A stretch of 64,000 nt of DNA from Mogibacterium sp. (GTDB lineage Bacteria > Bacillota > Clostridia > Peptostreptococcales > Anaerovoracaceae): the NCBI GenBank assembly GCA_017512145.1, contig JAFWHB010000014.1, forward strand, positions 62,001 through 126,000. Reading direction: 5' to 3'. Numbering within the stretch: position 1 is the first letter of the stretch; every line of letters begins with the position of its first letter. Under the pieces are notes generated by a model that saw nothing but the letters and a program-made list of their open reading frames with translations, ran no database searches and was not told where the DNA came from. The position numbers and the translations under genes were made by a program. Positions 33,159-42,096 of this stretch are shown here, piece after piece.

Positions 33159-35014
33159 GGCAGGTATTTTACGAAATCACCGAGACCGATCTCTTCGAGC
33201 TTTGCAGCTGTAGGGATTCCGTTTCTGTCCCAGCCTCTGAGGTCATAGTAATCGTCGAGCATCTTGTCAAACTCTTCATGTGTAGGAGCCTTGAACGCCC
33301 TGCCGCCTACTGCTGCAGGTATGAACAGCTTAGCAGGAGCTGTATCGTCCTTGCGGTCCATTCCGTCACGGACATTGATAAGTCTCTGCAGGTTCTGTGA
33401 GCGTTCGCCTACTCTGAACAGTTCGTACGGATCGATCTCTTTGCCGAGAATCAGCTCAAGGCCGTGCATCAGCTCAGAGATTGTCATGCCGGCAAACTTG
33501 ACCATGAATTTGCAGATCGTCAGGCAGTTGAACATCAGAGCTCCGTCCTGAGCGATAGTTGCGATAGGAGCTGCCTCATCGACTGAGAATCTGTCAGGTG
33601 TTTCCTCAAGGCCGACTTCAGGATATACAAGGCCTGTAGCGATAGCCTGTGTATCGCCTCTTTCATGGCATGCTCCACGAGGTGTAGTAGCGTAGTTAGG
33701 GTAATTTGCGAATACCGCTCTAGGGTCATGCGCAGGAAGGTCCATATTCTTGACCTCAACTGTCAGAAGAGGTGCGTCTCCGCCGATATGAGCAGCTGCT
33801 CCGCGGATACCCTTCTTGAAGATTTCGCCGATACCTTCATTCTTGATAAGCTTCTCGCTGAGGAACAGCAGAGTCTCTCTGTCTCCGAACTTAGGAACGA
33901 TTCCTACCTCCTCAGCAGTAATCAGAGTCGCCTCATAGCACTCGATCAGGAATCCGATATAGGATCCGAGTGAAATAGTATCTACTCCGGCTCTGTTTGC
34001 CATCTCATTGGCAAGTGAAATAGCCTCGAGATCATCGATGCAAAGTCCAGATCCCATTGTTCCGAGTGTCTCATACTCAGGTCCATTTCCTTCCAGCAGC
34101 TCATCGCCGCCTGAAAGATCAAGATGGATGTGTCTGTGGCATCCGATAGGGCAGTTCAGGCAAGGCATAGGCTTGACATTCAGGAACTTAGTATATCTCG
34201 GTGTTCCGATGGTCTCTGCGCCCTTGTGCCATACATCACCTCTCCAGTAACGGATCGGCGAGTCGCCTATTTCTTCCATTCCAACCATTACAGAAGGTGT
34301 GCCTTCGACATCCTTGGTTGCCTCATGAAGGTTTACGAAAACTTCCTTAGCGAAAGCCTTTGCTCCCTCAAGGTCAGCAATCTCGCACTGCTGGGTTCCC
34401 CATGATGCGATAGCTTTGAGGTTCTTTGATCCCATGACTGCGCCTGTGCCGCCGCGTCCGGCAAATGAATGACCATCGCAAGTGATATTCGCAATAGGAT
34501 TCATTATCTCGCCTGCTGTTCCGATATTAAGAGCATTAACTCTCTTGTCGCCGAGGATCTCTTTGATCTTCAGTGATGTGTCTACGCTGTCGAGTCCCCA
34601 CAGCTCATCGGCATCACGGAACTCTACATTATTATCTGTGATATAAAGCCATGTCGGCTTGTCTGCTTTGCCTTCGATCACGAGTGCGTCGAACCCGCAC
34701 TTCTTGAATGCAGGTGCCCAGGCACCTGTACCGGCAGAGTCAGCGACTGAACCAGTCAGCGGACTCTTAGTAACGACGCTCCATTTTGCATTGCCCGGGA
34801 AATTCGGGCATGCCTGCATACATCCGATAGCAAAGATCAGTTTATTCTCAGGTGAGAGCGGATCGATCTTAGGTGCAGTCTCCTCAAGAAGGATCTTTGC
34901 ACCGAGTGCAGTACCTCCCATAAGCAGGTCAAGCGTTGCCTCTCCGATCGGCTCCGTCTTCCATGTCTTATCTGTGAGGTTTACTCTGCACAGTTTGTTC
35001 CAATATCCGTTCAT
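33155..35014 (-). CDS. aor: Tungsten-containing aldehyde:ferredoxin oxidoreductase family enzyme
   Basis: This 619-residue enzyme belongs to the AOR family, which oxidises aldehydes to acids and passes electrons to ferredoxin, or runs in reverse. It shows the start YWNKLCRVNLTDKTW, the pterin-binding SFAGRGGTGAVMGSKNLKAI, and the [4Fe-4S] set C-L-N-C-P-I-G-C, with a last Cys in FNCLTIC toward the C-terminus. The length is normal. Its gene is translated after FIST (gap 41 bases) and overlaps moaD. Possible substrates include acetaldehyde, lactaldehyde from rhamnose, or aldehydes from amino acids. The subfamily is not certain. Confidence 0.92.
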   Translation of the reverse strand: MNGYWNKLCRVNLTDKTWKTEPIGEATLDLLMGGTALGAKILLEETAPKIDPLSPENKLIFAIGCMQACPNFPGNAKWSVVTKSPLTGSVADSAGTGAWAPAFKKCGFDALVIEGKADKPTWLYITDNNVEFRDADELWGLDSVDTSLKIKEILGDKRVNALNIGTAGEIMNPIANITCDGHSFAGRGGTGAVMGSKNLKAIASWGTQQCEIADLEGAKAFAKEVFVNLHEATKDVEGTPSVMVGMEEIGDSPIRYWRGDVWHKGAETIGTPRYTKFLNVKPMPCLNCPIGCHRHIHLDLSGGDELLEGNGPEYETLGTMGSGLCIDDLEAISLANEMANRAGVDTISLGSYIGFLIECYEATLITAEEVGIVPKFGDRETLLFLSEKLIKNEGIGEIFKKGIRGAAAHIGGDAPLLTVEVKNMDLPAHDPRAVFANYPNYATTPRGACHERGDTQAIATGLVYPEVGLEETPDRFSVDEAAPIATIAQDGALMFNCLTICKFMVKFAGMTISELMHGLELILGKEIDPYELFRVGERSQNLQRLINVRDGMDRKDDTAPAKLFIPAAVGGRAFKAPTHEEFDKMLDDYYDLRGWDRNGIPTAAKLEEIGLGDFVKYLP

Positions 35015-35055
35015 ATATTATTTCTCCTTTTTTTAGTGTTTAGTGATGCTCCGTC

Positions 35056-36216
35056 TTAGCAGAGTGCTGTGAATGAGAGCATCAGGCCTCCGACAGTATT
35101 GTTGGAGTCTGAAACGAATCCGTATTCACCGAATGTGAACTCCATGATGAAAGGAATGTCACCTGCCTTAGCCTTTGCGAGCTCAGCTACTTCGCCGATT
35201 CTGCTGTCGATGCCAGCACGGCGTCCTCCGCAGTGTACAAGGTGCAGTGCTGCCGGCTTGCAAGGGAGATCTGCAAGGAGCTTGTCGAGAGTCTCGCCTA
35301 CTGAAGCGACCAGCTCATCAACTGTAGCTTCCATTCTGATAACGCAGGTCTTCTCTGCGAGGTTTGCACCTACATTGAATGAACCGTCGTCATTTCCGTT
35401 CATCGGATGTCTGATAGCGATGAGGTCACCGAGTCTGTCCTTGATACCGAGTGGTGATGTGATAGTTGTGACAAGGAGGTTGCCTCCTGTAATATCTTCT
35501 CTTGTGAGATCAGGCCTCCACTCAAGGAACTTATCTGCTGCAGGCACTCCGTCGATCTCAGCAAGACATCTGATGCCATTGATCTTGGTGATGACACCAA
35601 AGTTCTCTGTCTCTCTGTAAGCGCCGGTGAAGACATTCTTGATATTCAGTCCCCAGAACATAGCCGCTACGCAGCCATCTGCAAACAGCAGGTCATCAGC
35701 ATAGAGTTTCCACTCGCCTGCGATACTGTTGTCAGCAGCACTTCCGCCGAAGAAAGGAACTCTGCCTATAACTGAACTGATTCCCTTGAGCCAGTACTCT
35801 TCCTCTGCCGGGGAAGCTGCCATATAGAATGCATCAGGTGCTGTTGTCTTGCCTGCTGCTGCCATTGCAGCCTTAGCAATGCATGCACCGTCTTCACATG
35901 GACATGCGTCTTTTCTCTCTGCTCCAGCAATTCCTACAGCGAGATCCTCGCCTGCAAGAGTCATAACGCCTACAAAAGGATCATCTCCGCCAACATAACC
36001 ATCAGCAGTGATAACACCGGTGAAAGAAGTATTTCCGAGGGCAGGTACTCCCGGCAGAGCATCCTTTACTCCCTTGATAACTTCTGCTACATCATACGCG
36101 CAGCTGCAATATACAAATGCAACCTTCGCTCCGTCAACTTTTGCTGCAAGTGCAGCCTCTTTTCCTGCTGCAAACGCATCAGCGAGTTTGCTGGTTCCTA
36201 CCTTTGAACAAATCAT
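35056..36216 (-). CDS. FIST-domain protein
   Basis: This 386-residue protein carries the FIST N and C domains, a proposed small-ligand sensing unit found in signal proteins. Typical stretches are VDGAKVAFVYCSCAYD, PALGNTSFTGVIT, PFFGGSAADN and the C-terminal VHCGGRRAGIDSR and GEYGFVSDSNNTVGGLMLSF. It has no kinase, cyclase or methyl-accepting domain and no membrane helix. The start at 36216 follows AGGAG at seven bases. It comes first in a unit with AOR and moaD, an unusual pairing that hints at a role with that enzyme, perhaps sensing its substrate; no function is proven. Confidence 0.85.
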   Translation of the reverse strand: MICSKVGTSKLADAFAAGKEAALAAKVDGAKVAFVYCSCAYDVAEVIKGVKDALPGVPALGNTSFTGVITADGYVGGDDPFVGVMTLAGEDLAVGIAGAERKDACPCEDGACIAKAAMAAAGKTTAPDAFYMAASPAEEEYWLKGISSVIGRVPFFGGSAADNSIAGEWKLYADDLLFADGCVAAMFWGLNIKNVFTGAYRETENFGVITKINGIRCLAEIDGVPAADKFLEWRPDLTREDITGGNLLVTTITSPLGIKDRLGDLIAIRHPMNGNDDGSFNVGANLAEKTCVIRMEATVDELVASVGETLDKLLADLPCKPAALHLVHCGGRRAGIDSRIGEVAELAKAKAGDIPFIMEFTFGEYGFVSDSNNTVGGLMLSFTALC

Positions 36217-36339
36217 AATCTCTCCTTTCATTTCATCGAGAAACATGGTTTACAAAAAGATAGTAGCACAGCAACAAAAGGACAACTCTTCAGAGCAGCC
36301 TATTCCTTATTCTATTTTGGAATGAACTGAAAACTGTCA

Positions 36340-37590
36340 CTAATTCTCTCTGTTATATATGTAAGAAACGCTGTCCTTACACCCGCCGATAATCACCACT
36401 GCCATTACAGCATTAAAGATCATCGCTATCATAAGCACCATCCTTTCCGATATTACCTGAGTGCCTACTCCACCAATCAGTTCTCCAATCAATGCACCGA
36501 CCATAAACAGCATATTGAACGCACCGTTGAACCGGCCTTTTTTCTCATCCGGTACATAACTCTGTGTTGCAGATATTCTGATTGTGTAGCTGGTCACGCC
36601 CCCAAGCCCTATAAGAAAACACAGTACCATCATCACCGGAATCGGGAAGAACAGATAGAATCCTTCATTCAGCGCATTTAGAACATATACAACAAGTGCA
36701 ATAATATACCTCCTCCGGGCAGGTATAACTGTCTTATAGTGCACTCCACCCCCAGCCGCACGGCCGACAAGTGAGCAGCCCCAGACAAGCATGTAGATAT
36801 ACTCCCCGTTGTTGAAGCTGCCCTTAAAATACGGCAGTGTGATTACATTTGACACCCCGCCGGTTATTGCGATAACCGCAAAGTATGCAGCTACAGCAAG
36901 GAGCCCTTTTTCACTGCGCAAATACTCAAAACCTTCCTTCGTATCCGCAATCGCCTGCCTGATTATTCCGCTGCCACTATCTGCAGTCTTCTTCTGCAGA
37001 TCTATATATTCTTCATCAGTCTCGATGCGAGTCTCCATGATTGCCGCAATCAGGAAACACACTGAATTCGCTGCAAGCAAAGGGGCGATTCCTATCCCTC
37101 GATACAGGAATGCAGATACAGGCACCATCACTGCCGAAGTCGTCTCAAGCATGCTTGCTATCGAATATGCTTTCTGATAATTGCCTTCAGATATCAGCAG
37201 AGGATAGAAACTATCATACGCGACCATGTATGCACTTTCGATGGACCCAAGCAGGAAGCAGTATGCTGCAAAAGCCGGGAAAGAGAACCAGCCTGTTGCC
37301 AGAAGCCCTGCCATCGCCAGATACATGCCGGCTGATATAAAGTCTAAAGTATATATGGTTTTCTTCCTGGAATAGCGGTCAAGAAGGGCGCCTGATATTA
37401 TCGGTGTAAATAACTGAGGGACCGTGTACATTGCTATATATATCGCATACAGCAGCGTGGATTCAGAAATGTCGAGCACCATAAGACTCATCGCAAAGCC
37501 GGACATGGCATTCCCGAACATCGACACAACACTGCCAGCTGTAATTATTGTGAAGTCCCTGGTCCAAAGGGGATTATTGTTCTTATTCAT
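36340..37590 (-). CDS. Major facilitator superfamily transporter
   Basis: This 416-residue membrane protein has about 12 helices. The loop after helix 2 has the MFS A-type motif (GALLDRYSRKKTIY). The pattern resembles MFS_3-type drug or macrolide efflux pumps (MefA-like). The ATG at 37590 is used because the longer frame begins with TTG and no ribosome site is seen for either; expression may be weak. It stands between the FIST unit and ogt. The substrate is unknown. Confidence 0.85.
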   Translation of the reverse strand: MNKNNNPLWTRDFTIITAGSVVSMFGNAMSGFAMSLMVLDISESTLLYAIYIAMYTVPQLFTPIISGALLDRYSRKKTIYTLDFISAGMYLAMAGLLATGWFSFPAFAAYCFLLGSIESAYMVAYDSFYPLLISEGNYQKAYSIASMLETTSAVMVPVSAFLYRGIGIAPLLAANSVCFLIAAIMETRIETDEEYIDLQKKTADSGSGIIRQAIADTKEGFEYLRSEKGLLAVAAYFAVIAITGGVSNVITLPYFKGSFNNGEYIYMLVWGCSLVGRAAGGGVHYKTVIPARRRYIIALVVYVLNALNEGFYLFFPIPVMMVLCFLIGLGGVTSYTIRISATQSYVPDEKKGRFNGAFNMLFMVGALIGELIGGVGTQVISERMVLMIAMIFNAVMAVVIIGGCKDSVSYIYNREN

Positions 37591-37689
37591 AGTATTATGG
37601 TATTCCAAGCAAAAAATAACAGGAACAGTTACCAGAGGAGCGCAGCCACTCGAGGGTTGTGGATCCGACCATCTATTATTATTGCATAG

Positions 37690-37714
37690 AAAAAGGGTCC
37701 GTGTGGACCCTTTT
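37690..37714 (-). terminator. Terminator between ogt and the MFS gene
   Basis: The stem AAAAGGGTCC / GGACCCTTTT (37691-37700 with 37705-37714) has a GTGT loop, followed by T on the minus strand. Confidence 0.8.
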
Positions 37715-37730
37715 CTTGTGGAGCTGATAG

Positions 37731-37826
37731 TCAGAACCGAAGTTTTTTAACCCAGTCATTGCAAGCCTCAGCGGATGTCGTATCTCATATGTTTGAAATT
37801 CCTCACAAATTCCTCCAAAGCCTGAT
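37731..37826 (-). pseudogene. Possible frameshifted 3' remnant of an unknown gene
   Basis: Right after the ogt stop, the minus strand encodes a protein-like stretch (LNQALEEFVRNFKHMRYDI). A one-base shift later it continues as AEACNDWVKKLRF and a stop, just before a terminator. The composition looks like real coding sequence cut down by decay. I do not recognise the family. Confidence 0.3.
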
Positions 37827-38318
37827 TTAATATCTTTCCAGTTTAAGCAGTGATTCCTTTCTATCAAGGCCTCCTGCATATCCTGTCAGGCTGCCATCCG
37901 CACCGACAACTCTGTGGCATGGGATGATCAGCGAGATCGGATTGTGTCCTACTGCGCCGCCGACGGCCTGCGCAGAAAAACGTTTTGTCCCTCTTCTTTC
38001 AGCAATAATTGACGCGATACCGCCGTATGTCATAGTTTTCCCGTATGGAATTGTCAGAAGTATATCCCATATCTCCTTCTGAAAAGCCGTACCCTTGGGT
38101 GCAAGCTTTGGAAAGAACCCCGGATCCTTTCCCTCAAAATAGATTTCCAGCCATCTTTCCGTTTCTGCGAAGACCGGAAGATGCTTTACTTCCGCATCCT
38201 TACGGATAGTATCTGCAAAATACTTTTGTCCCTCAAACCAAAGGCCTGTCAGGGAGTCATCTTCTCCGGAAATCAATATTCTTCCGAGCGGTGAATCAAT
38301 GTAGTGAATGTATTCCAT
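37827..38318 (-). CDS. ogt: Methylated-DNA--protein-cysteine methyltransferase
   Basis: This 163-residue DNA repair protein removes methyl groups from O6-methylguanine by transfer to its own Cys. The active-site PCHRV is present, followed by GYAGGLDRKESLL, and the helix-turn-helix region carries TYGGIASIIAERRGTKRFSAQAVGGAVGHNP. A short N-terminal ribonuclease-like domain precedes it. The ATG at 38318 was preferred to a GTG 15 bases upstream; both have only weak ribosome sites. It is a single-gene unit. Confidence 0.93.
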   Translation of the reverse strand: MEYIHYIDSPLGRILISGEDDSLTGLWFEGQKYFADTIRKDAEVKHLPVFAETERWLEIYFEGKDPGFFPKLAPKGTAFQKEIWDILLTIPYGKTMTYGGIASIIAERRGTKRFSAQAVGGAVGHNPISLIIPCHRVVGADGSLTGYAGGLDRKESLLKLERY

Positions 38319-38500
38319 ATCTAAGTACCCCACGGATCAGATCATCACAAGTCAATCGCTGACTGCCTAAGTTTCGTATTATAACCACTAATCCCACTAT
38401 TAACATATGTGTAGTATCTCAACAAGCCCCCCACGGGGATACAAAAAAGTGCATTCTGCTTAAAAACCGCTGCTTTAATGACCTTGATAATACAGCAAAA

Positions 38501-38531
38501 ACCGGCCTCTGCCAAAATGGCAAAGACCGGT
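38501..38531 (-). terminator. Terminator of the metallohydrolase gene at 38613
   Basis: A 14-base stem with two mismatches (38501-38514 with 38518-38531) is followed by TTTTTG on the minus strand. A second small hairpin lies at 38551-38573. I see nothing else in this 294-base gap. Confidence 0.7.
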
Positions 38532-38612
38532 AATTGGGTTGTACTTTGAGCTTTCAGGAGTTTCCCCTGAAGTTCATTATTGAGCTTTGAGAACCATCCC
38601 CTATGTTACTGA

Positions 38613-39431
38613 TTATCCTTCGCTTCTTTTAATTGCTGCTTCAGCTATGCCTTTGAACATATCCTCAAAGCGGTGGCGTGCCTCTATTCCGATCACGAAC
38701 GGATTTGCCGTACCGTCAACGATATGATTGATGACCTCAAGGCGCTCTATAAGATTGTCAACGAAAGGATGGTTGGAGACCTCACAGTCTACGCCTTGCT
38801 CATCGCAGATGGCCCTGAATCTCATTAAAGAATCAAGATAGACATGAGGATCACTTGTCGGAAGCATTCCGGTGCCACCCCAAAGCGATACCTTGTGAGC
38901 CCTGCCCTCGTCTGTGACCGGGATGATAAAGCTCATACAGCCTTTGGTATGACCCGGGGTCAGTACAGGTAATATCGCTGTGTCTCCAAATACAAGCGGT
39001 TTCATATCCTCGATGAACTCATCAGGTTCACAATCGATGGGATCAAACTCAGGCATACCTTCTTTTGCGAGCTGAAGGTCGACTTCTCCGATATAAACCT
39101 TACACCCGTATTTTTTCTTGAAATATCCGCACCTGCCATAATGATCACCGTGCCCGTGAGTTATCACTATTGCTTTAAGCCCATGCGGATCGAACCCAAG
39201 GTCGCTGATGCCTCTTTCAATGATATCGACACATCTGTCATTTGGCCAGAGACAGTCGATAAGAACGAGCCCTTCAGATGTCTCCAGCAGGAAACACGCT
39301 GTGCCGCGATCTCCGATAAAGCTCATATTGTCAAAGAATCTTGTAGCGGGATACTCGTCTGGTACCTGCCCTATAAAGTTCGGCTTGTGAGGATTTGCGT
39401 GTCTCCAGCTTTTTATGTTACTTTCACTCAT
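38613..39431 (-). CDS. Metallo-beta-lactamase-fold metallohydrolase
   Basis: This 272-residue protein has a full set of zinc-binding motifs: ITHGHGDHYG, the LTPGHTKGCMSF His, and a late His in VSNHPF. The layout, with a long GTACFLLETSEGLVLIDCL strand pair at the start, resembles subclass B3-like metallo-beta-lactamases, but the absence of a signal peptide speaks against a secreted antibiotic hydrolase. The start at 39431 follows AGGAG. It lies 24 bases after the permease gene and under the same TetR regulator, so it probably acts on the compound the permease carries. Confidence 0.85.
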   Translation of the reverse strand: MSESNIKSWRHANPHKPNFIGQVPDEYPATRFFDNMSFIGDRGTACFLLETSEGLVLIDCLWPNDRCVDIIERGISDLGFDPHGLKAIVITHGHGDHYGRCGYFKKKYGCKVYIGEVDLQLAKEGMPEFDPIDCEPDEFIEDMKPLVFGDTAILPVLTPGHTKGCMSFIIPVTDEGRAHKVSLWGGTGMLPTSDPHVYLDSLMRFRAICDEQGVDCEVSNHPFVDNLIERLEVINHIVDGTANPFVIGIEARHRFEDMFKGIAEAAIKRSEG

Positions 39432-39455
39432 TTTAACATTCTCCTTTATAAACAA

Positions 39456-40781
39456 TTATACACCGAGCAATCCGGGGAATATCTTATATACTCCAACCAA
39501 TGCAAGCACAAAGTATATTGCAATGGTTACGAATGTAAAGCGTATCATACGTGCTGAAAGGTTCGGTTGCTCTTCTGCGGGCATTACCGAGAGTATCTGT
39601 GCGCCCATAGCCGAAAGCGGAGATGTGGAACCACTTCCGATAGCGCCGATGCAGATGCAGGATATGAGCATTGCAAGGCTCAGTCCGGTATTTGCCGAAA
39701 TTGCTGCAGCCACAGGTGCAAGCAACGGTAAAACAGCAAAGAATGTTGCAACAAAGCTGAACAATCCGGAGCAGAGTATCAGTATTGCAGGAATAAGGAA
39801 TACAGGAACATTAGAGCTGATGATATCTGCAAGTAATGTTCCAAGTCCTGCAGCACTTGCGACATCTATGAGAGCCATTACGCCAACAAGGGTCGCCAAA
39901 ACAGTCCATGGCACTTTCCTGACCGTTTCATCAAAGCGGGCAATCTTAAATGCGAAAGCCAAAATGCTCATGAGTGTATATACACTGTAAACATTGAGAA
40001 CGCCCTTGAGCCACCCAAAAGCGGCAACCTTCGGGAAAATTACAGCAAGCACAGACGGGCAGACAAGAAGGATCAGTGCTGCGACAAACAGCCTGATCGC
40101 TATTTTTTGATCACGATTGAACTCAAGGTTTTCATTTTCATCTATTTCTGTCTTCTTGAGTTTGAATCCCTTAAATACCAGCATCGTAATAATGATCAGA
40201 ATGATTCCATTAAGGATCATGTTAAGCCAGACTGCTGTCCCAAGCCTTGATGGATCAGGGGCTCCGTTGCTGGCTGTTACGCCGGCAATTACCTGACCGG
40301 TAAGGGTCGTATACGGGTTTGCGCTTCCAAGAGGAATCGAGAACGCGAAGAGCATGCAGGCAATCATAAGATCCATTTTGGTAAGCAGACAGATAGTTAT
40401 TACAAGAGGACCCAGAACATACATTACGGTAGTCTCAGCACAGCAAGAGATCAGCGCAATGGCAAGAATAATTGCTATCGGCAGTATTCCGGTTTTACCC
40501 TTTGTAGCACGTATCATTCTTTTCCCGAGGATCTCAAGAGCTCCGGTCTGTGAAATTGCATTAAAAAATGGTATGGCAAACAGGAAAATCAAGATGATGT
40601 TTGCAGGCGCTCCAGCAAGCAGATCGTTAGCGCTCATTCCCTGCATACCTATACCGATGACAAATGCGAAGAACAGACATACGACGCCAAGGTGCATCTT
40701 GAATCTGTTGTTTGCGATGATAGCAATAACAAGTGCTATCGAACATGCGATCAGAACGGGGGCATTAATAGCAATATCCAT
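39456..40781 (-). CDS. IT-superfamily (MatC/DASS-like) anion permease
   Basis: This 441-residue membrane protein has about 12 helices. It opens with a segment like the MatC N-terminal domain (residues about 8-45) and has two half-repeats with short re-entrant Ser/Gly-rich loops (SIPLGSANPYTTLTGQV and IGAIGSGSTSPLSAMG), the usual sign of the ion-transporter superfamily that carries dicarboxylates or similar anions. AAAGGAG precedes the ATG by six bases. It is first in a two-gene unit with a metallohydrolase. Tandem palindromes just upstream suggest control by the TetR protein encoded next to it. Confidence 0.83.
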   Translation of the reverse strand: MDIAINAPVLIACSIALVIAIIANNRFKMHLGVVCLFFAFVIGIGMQGMSANDLLAGAPANIILIFLFAIPFFNAISQTGALEILGKRMIRATKGKTGILPIAIILAIALISCCAETTVMYVLGPLVITICLLTKMDLMIACMLFAFSIPLGSANPYTTLTGQVIAGVTASNGAPDPSRLGTAVWLNMILNGIILIIITMLVFKGFKLKKTEIDENENLEFNRDQKIAIRLFVAALILLVCPSVLAVIFPKVAAFGWLKGVLNVYSVYTLMSILAFAFKIARFDETVRKVPWTVLATLVGVMALIDVASAAGLGTLLADIISSNVPVFLIPAILILCSGLFSFVATFFAVLPLLAPVAAAISANTGLSLAMLISCICIGAIGSGSTSPLSAMGAQILSVMPAEEQPNLSARMIRFTFVTIAIYFVLALVGVYKIFPGLLGV

Positions 40782-40841
40782 AGAAAACTCCTTTCAATAA
40801 AACAATGTATACAACACACGTGACTTGAAAATCACATTAAC

Positions 40842-40865
40842 ATAACATGTTATATAACTTGTTAT
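40842..40865. promoter_or_regulatory. Tandem palindromes, likely TetR operator
   Basis: Two 12-base palindromes stand head to tail: ATAACATGTTAT (40842-40853) and ATAACTTGTTAT (40854-40865, one mismatch). They lie 61-84 bases before the permease start and after the TetR terminator. Confidence 0.6.
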
Positions 40866-40924
40866 ATACCTTGCTTAATAGGTACCATACAACGAGCCGA
40901 TTGTCAACAAAAAAATAGAAATGC

Positions 40925-40956
40925 AAAAAAAACATCCTGCTAATGCAAGATGTTTT
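40925..40956 (-). terminator. Terminator of the TetR gene
   Basis: A 12-bp stem with one G-T pair (40929-40940 with 40945-40956) and a four-base loop are followed by eight T on the minus strand. Confidence 0.85.
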
Positions 40957-40978
40957 ATGTGCTGTTTTTTTGTAAGGG

Positions 40979-41560
40979 CTATGCCAGGAAATAGTGGAGA
41001 GCGATCCCTACGTGATCCTTAAGCAATGCATCAAAATCCACTTCCCCGTCTTTTCTGAACCATGCGAACACGGCGCCACGGTAGCATTCAAGTATGAATG
41101 TGGTAAGATCTTCTGCAGATTTTTTATCAGTCACAAATTCTCCGCTATCCATTCCATCCCTGACCATGCTGAGAACATTAGCAAAAAGAGTCTTATTTGT
41201 TTTCTTTTGGCTTAAAACATGAATTGCAACTTCACATCCGTCCGTTGTGATTACCTTAGAGACAGCCTTCAGGAAATACTCCATTATGTTATCATACGCG
41301 CATGCGTCATTTTTCGGATCAAATTCATTTGCAAATTCATGTCTTTCGTTCGCATAACAGCAAAGCAAATCTTCTTTGCTGGAAAAATAGTAATAAAAGG
41401 TACCAGTTGTGACCCCTGCTGCTTCAGAGATATCTCTTACTCCTACATTTTCTATGCCTTCTTCGCATATCATCCTGTAGCCTATATCAAGCAGATTCTG
41501 TCTTATGTTTTGATTCTTGTCCGGCGTTCTGCGTTTACGCGAATTCGTTATTCCTGACAT
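40979..41560 (-). CDS. TetR-family regulator
   Basis: This 193-residue repressor has an N-terminal helix-turn-helix (IRQNLLDIGYRMICEEG, then VRDISEAAGVTTGTFYYYFSSKEDLL) and a helical ligand-binding domain. The start is uncertain: the ATG at 41560 has AGAGGA 14 bases away, while an ATG at 41599 has no site. It precedes the permease/metallohydrolase pair on the same strand, with a terminator and tandem palindromes between, so it is most likely their local repressor. The ligand is unknown. Confidence 0.88.
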   Translation of the reverse strand: MSGITNSRKRRTPDKNQNIRQNLLDIGYRMICEEGIENVGVRDISEAAGVTTGTFYYYFSSKEDLLCCYANERHEFANEFDPKNDACAYDNIMEYFLKAVSKVITTDGCEVAIHVLSQKKTNKTLFANVLSMVRDGMDSGEFVTDKKSAEDLTTFILECYRGAVFAWFRKDGEVDFDALLKDHVGIALHYFLA

Positions 41561-41696
41561 TTGGTAATCGTTGATCCTCTTTTTACATGATTTTAACATT
41601 ATATATTCAATATATATTCAATCGGCAATTATTTCAAGGCCCAGTGCTTTCCAAATGGTACATGTTAATAGAGTTGTTGCAAATCCATAAAACGTT

Positions 41697-41804
41697 TCAG
41701 AAGGAACGCACAAAAAATAAAGCAGGCTCACCATTGACCATTTCGACTTTTATTACCTCAGCACCCCATTCTCCAAGTAATCTTCCACATGCAGATGCAG
41801 CAGT
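41697..41804 (-). pseudogene. Remnant of a class III (CaiB/BaiF-type) CoA-transferase
   Basis: Thirty-five codons and a stop encode GRLLGEWGAEVIKVE and flanking residues, which match the conserved N-terminal block of class III CoA-transferases (the usual form is a small-residue run, then L-x-x-W-G-A-x-V-I-K-V-E). Both ends are broken: it fuses directly to a half tRNA on one side and meets a stop after a few residues on the other. The parent enzyme type (for example 2-hydroxyacyl-CoA transferase) cannot be told. Confidence 0.55.
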
Positions 41805-41805
41805 A

Positions 41806-41849
41806 CCCGGGATGAAAACCCGGTGTCTTATCCACTGGACTAAGGGACC
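41806..41849 (-). pseudogene. 5' half of a tRNA-Glu gene (TTC anticodon), truncated
   Basis: From 41849 leftward the minus strand reads as an acceptor 5' strand GGTCCCT, a D arm (GTCCAGTGGATAAGAC), and an anticodon stem CCGGG/CCCGG around loop TTTTCAT, anticodon TTC. The variable region, T arm and acceptor 3' strand are absent; CoA-transferase-like coding sequence follows instead. It cannot make a tRNA. Confidence 0.65.
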
Positions 41850-41851
41850 GT

Positions 41852-41868
41852 TGCCCGGAAGATCCGGG
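41852..41868. other. GC hairpin after the 43-residue ORF
   Basis: The stem GCCCGG/CCGGGC with a short loop directly follows the stop of the ORF at 41871-42002. There is no T run. Confidence 0.35.
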
Positions 41869-41870
41869 CT

Positions 41871-42002
41871 TTATTCGAACTCTCCAGATTCATCGAAGTC
41901 GATGGCCGTCATCTTCGCAATATAGTTCATCATCGGACAGGTTAATTCCGTTTCTCCGTTCTTATCACCTATAACTTCCTTTCTCTTTCTCATATTGATC
42001 AT
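41871..42002 (-). CDS. Small ORF of 43 residues, unknown
   Basis: The ATG at 42002 follows AAAGGAAG by about six bases. The peptide has a basic start (MINMRKRKEVIGDKNG), one Cys in ELTCPMMNYIAK, and an acidic end (DFDESGEFE). It has no membrane segment. It sits among tRNA and CoA-transferase debris, so it may belong to a lost mobile element. I do not recognise it. Confidence 0.4.
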   Translation of the reverse strand: MINMRKRKEVIGDKNGETELTCPMMNYIAKMTAIDFDESGEFE

Positions 42003-42096
42003 CTTTTCTTCCTTTCTCCGCATTTCGGACATAATAATTGGCCCTGCACCCTGTGTGCAGAGCCATGTAATTCCGGAAATGAAAAGAAAGTAATAA

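Noticed and set aside
28290..36216. Hydrogenase or Rnf genes expected beside the Etf/AOR set
   Set aside because: All frames here are accounted for; no hydrogenase, Rnf or ferredoxin gene is present in the window.
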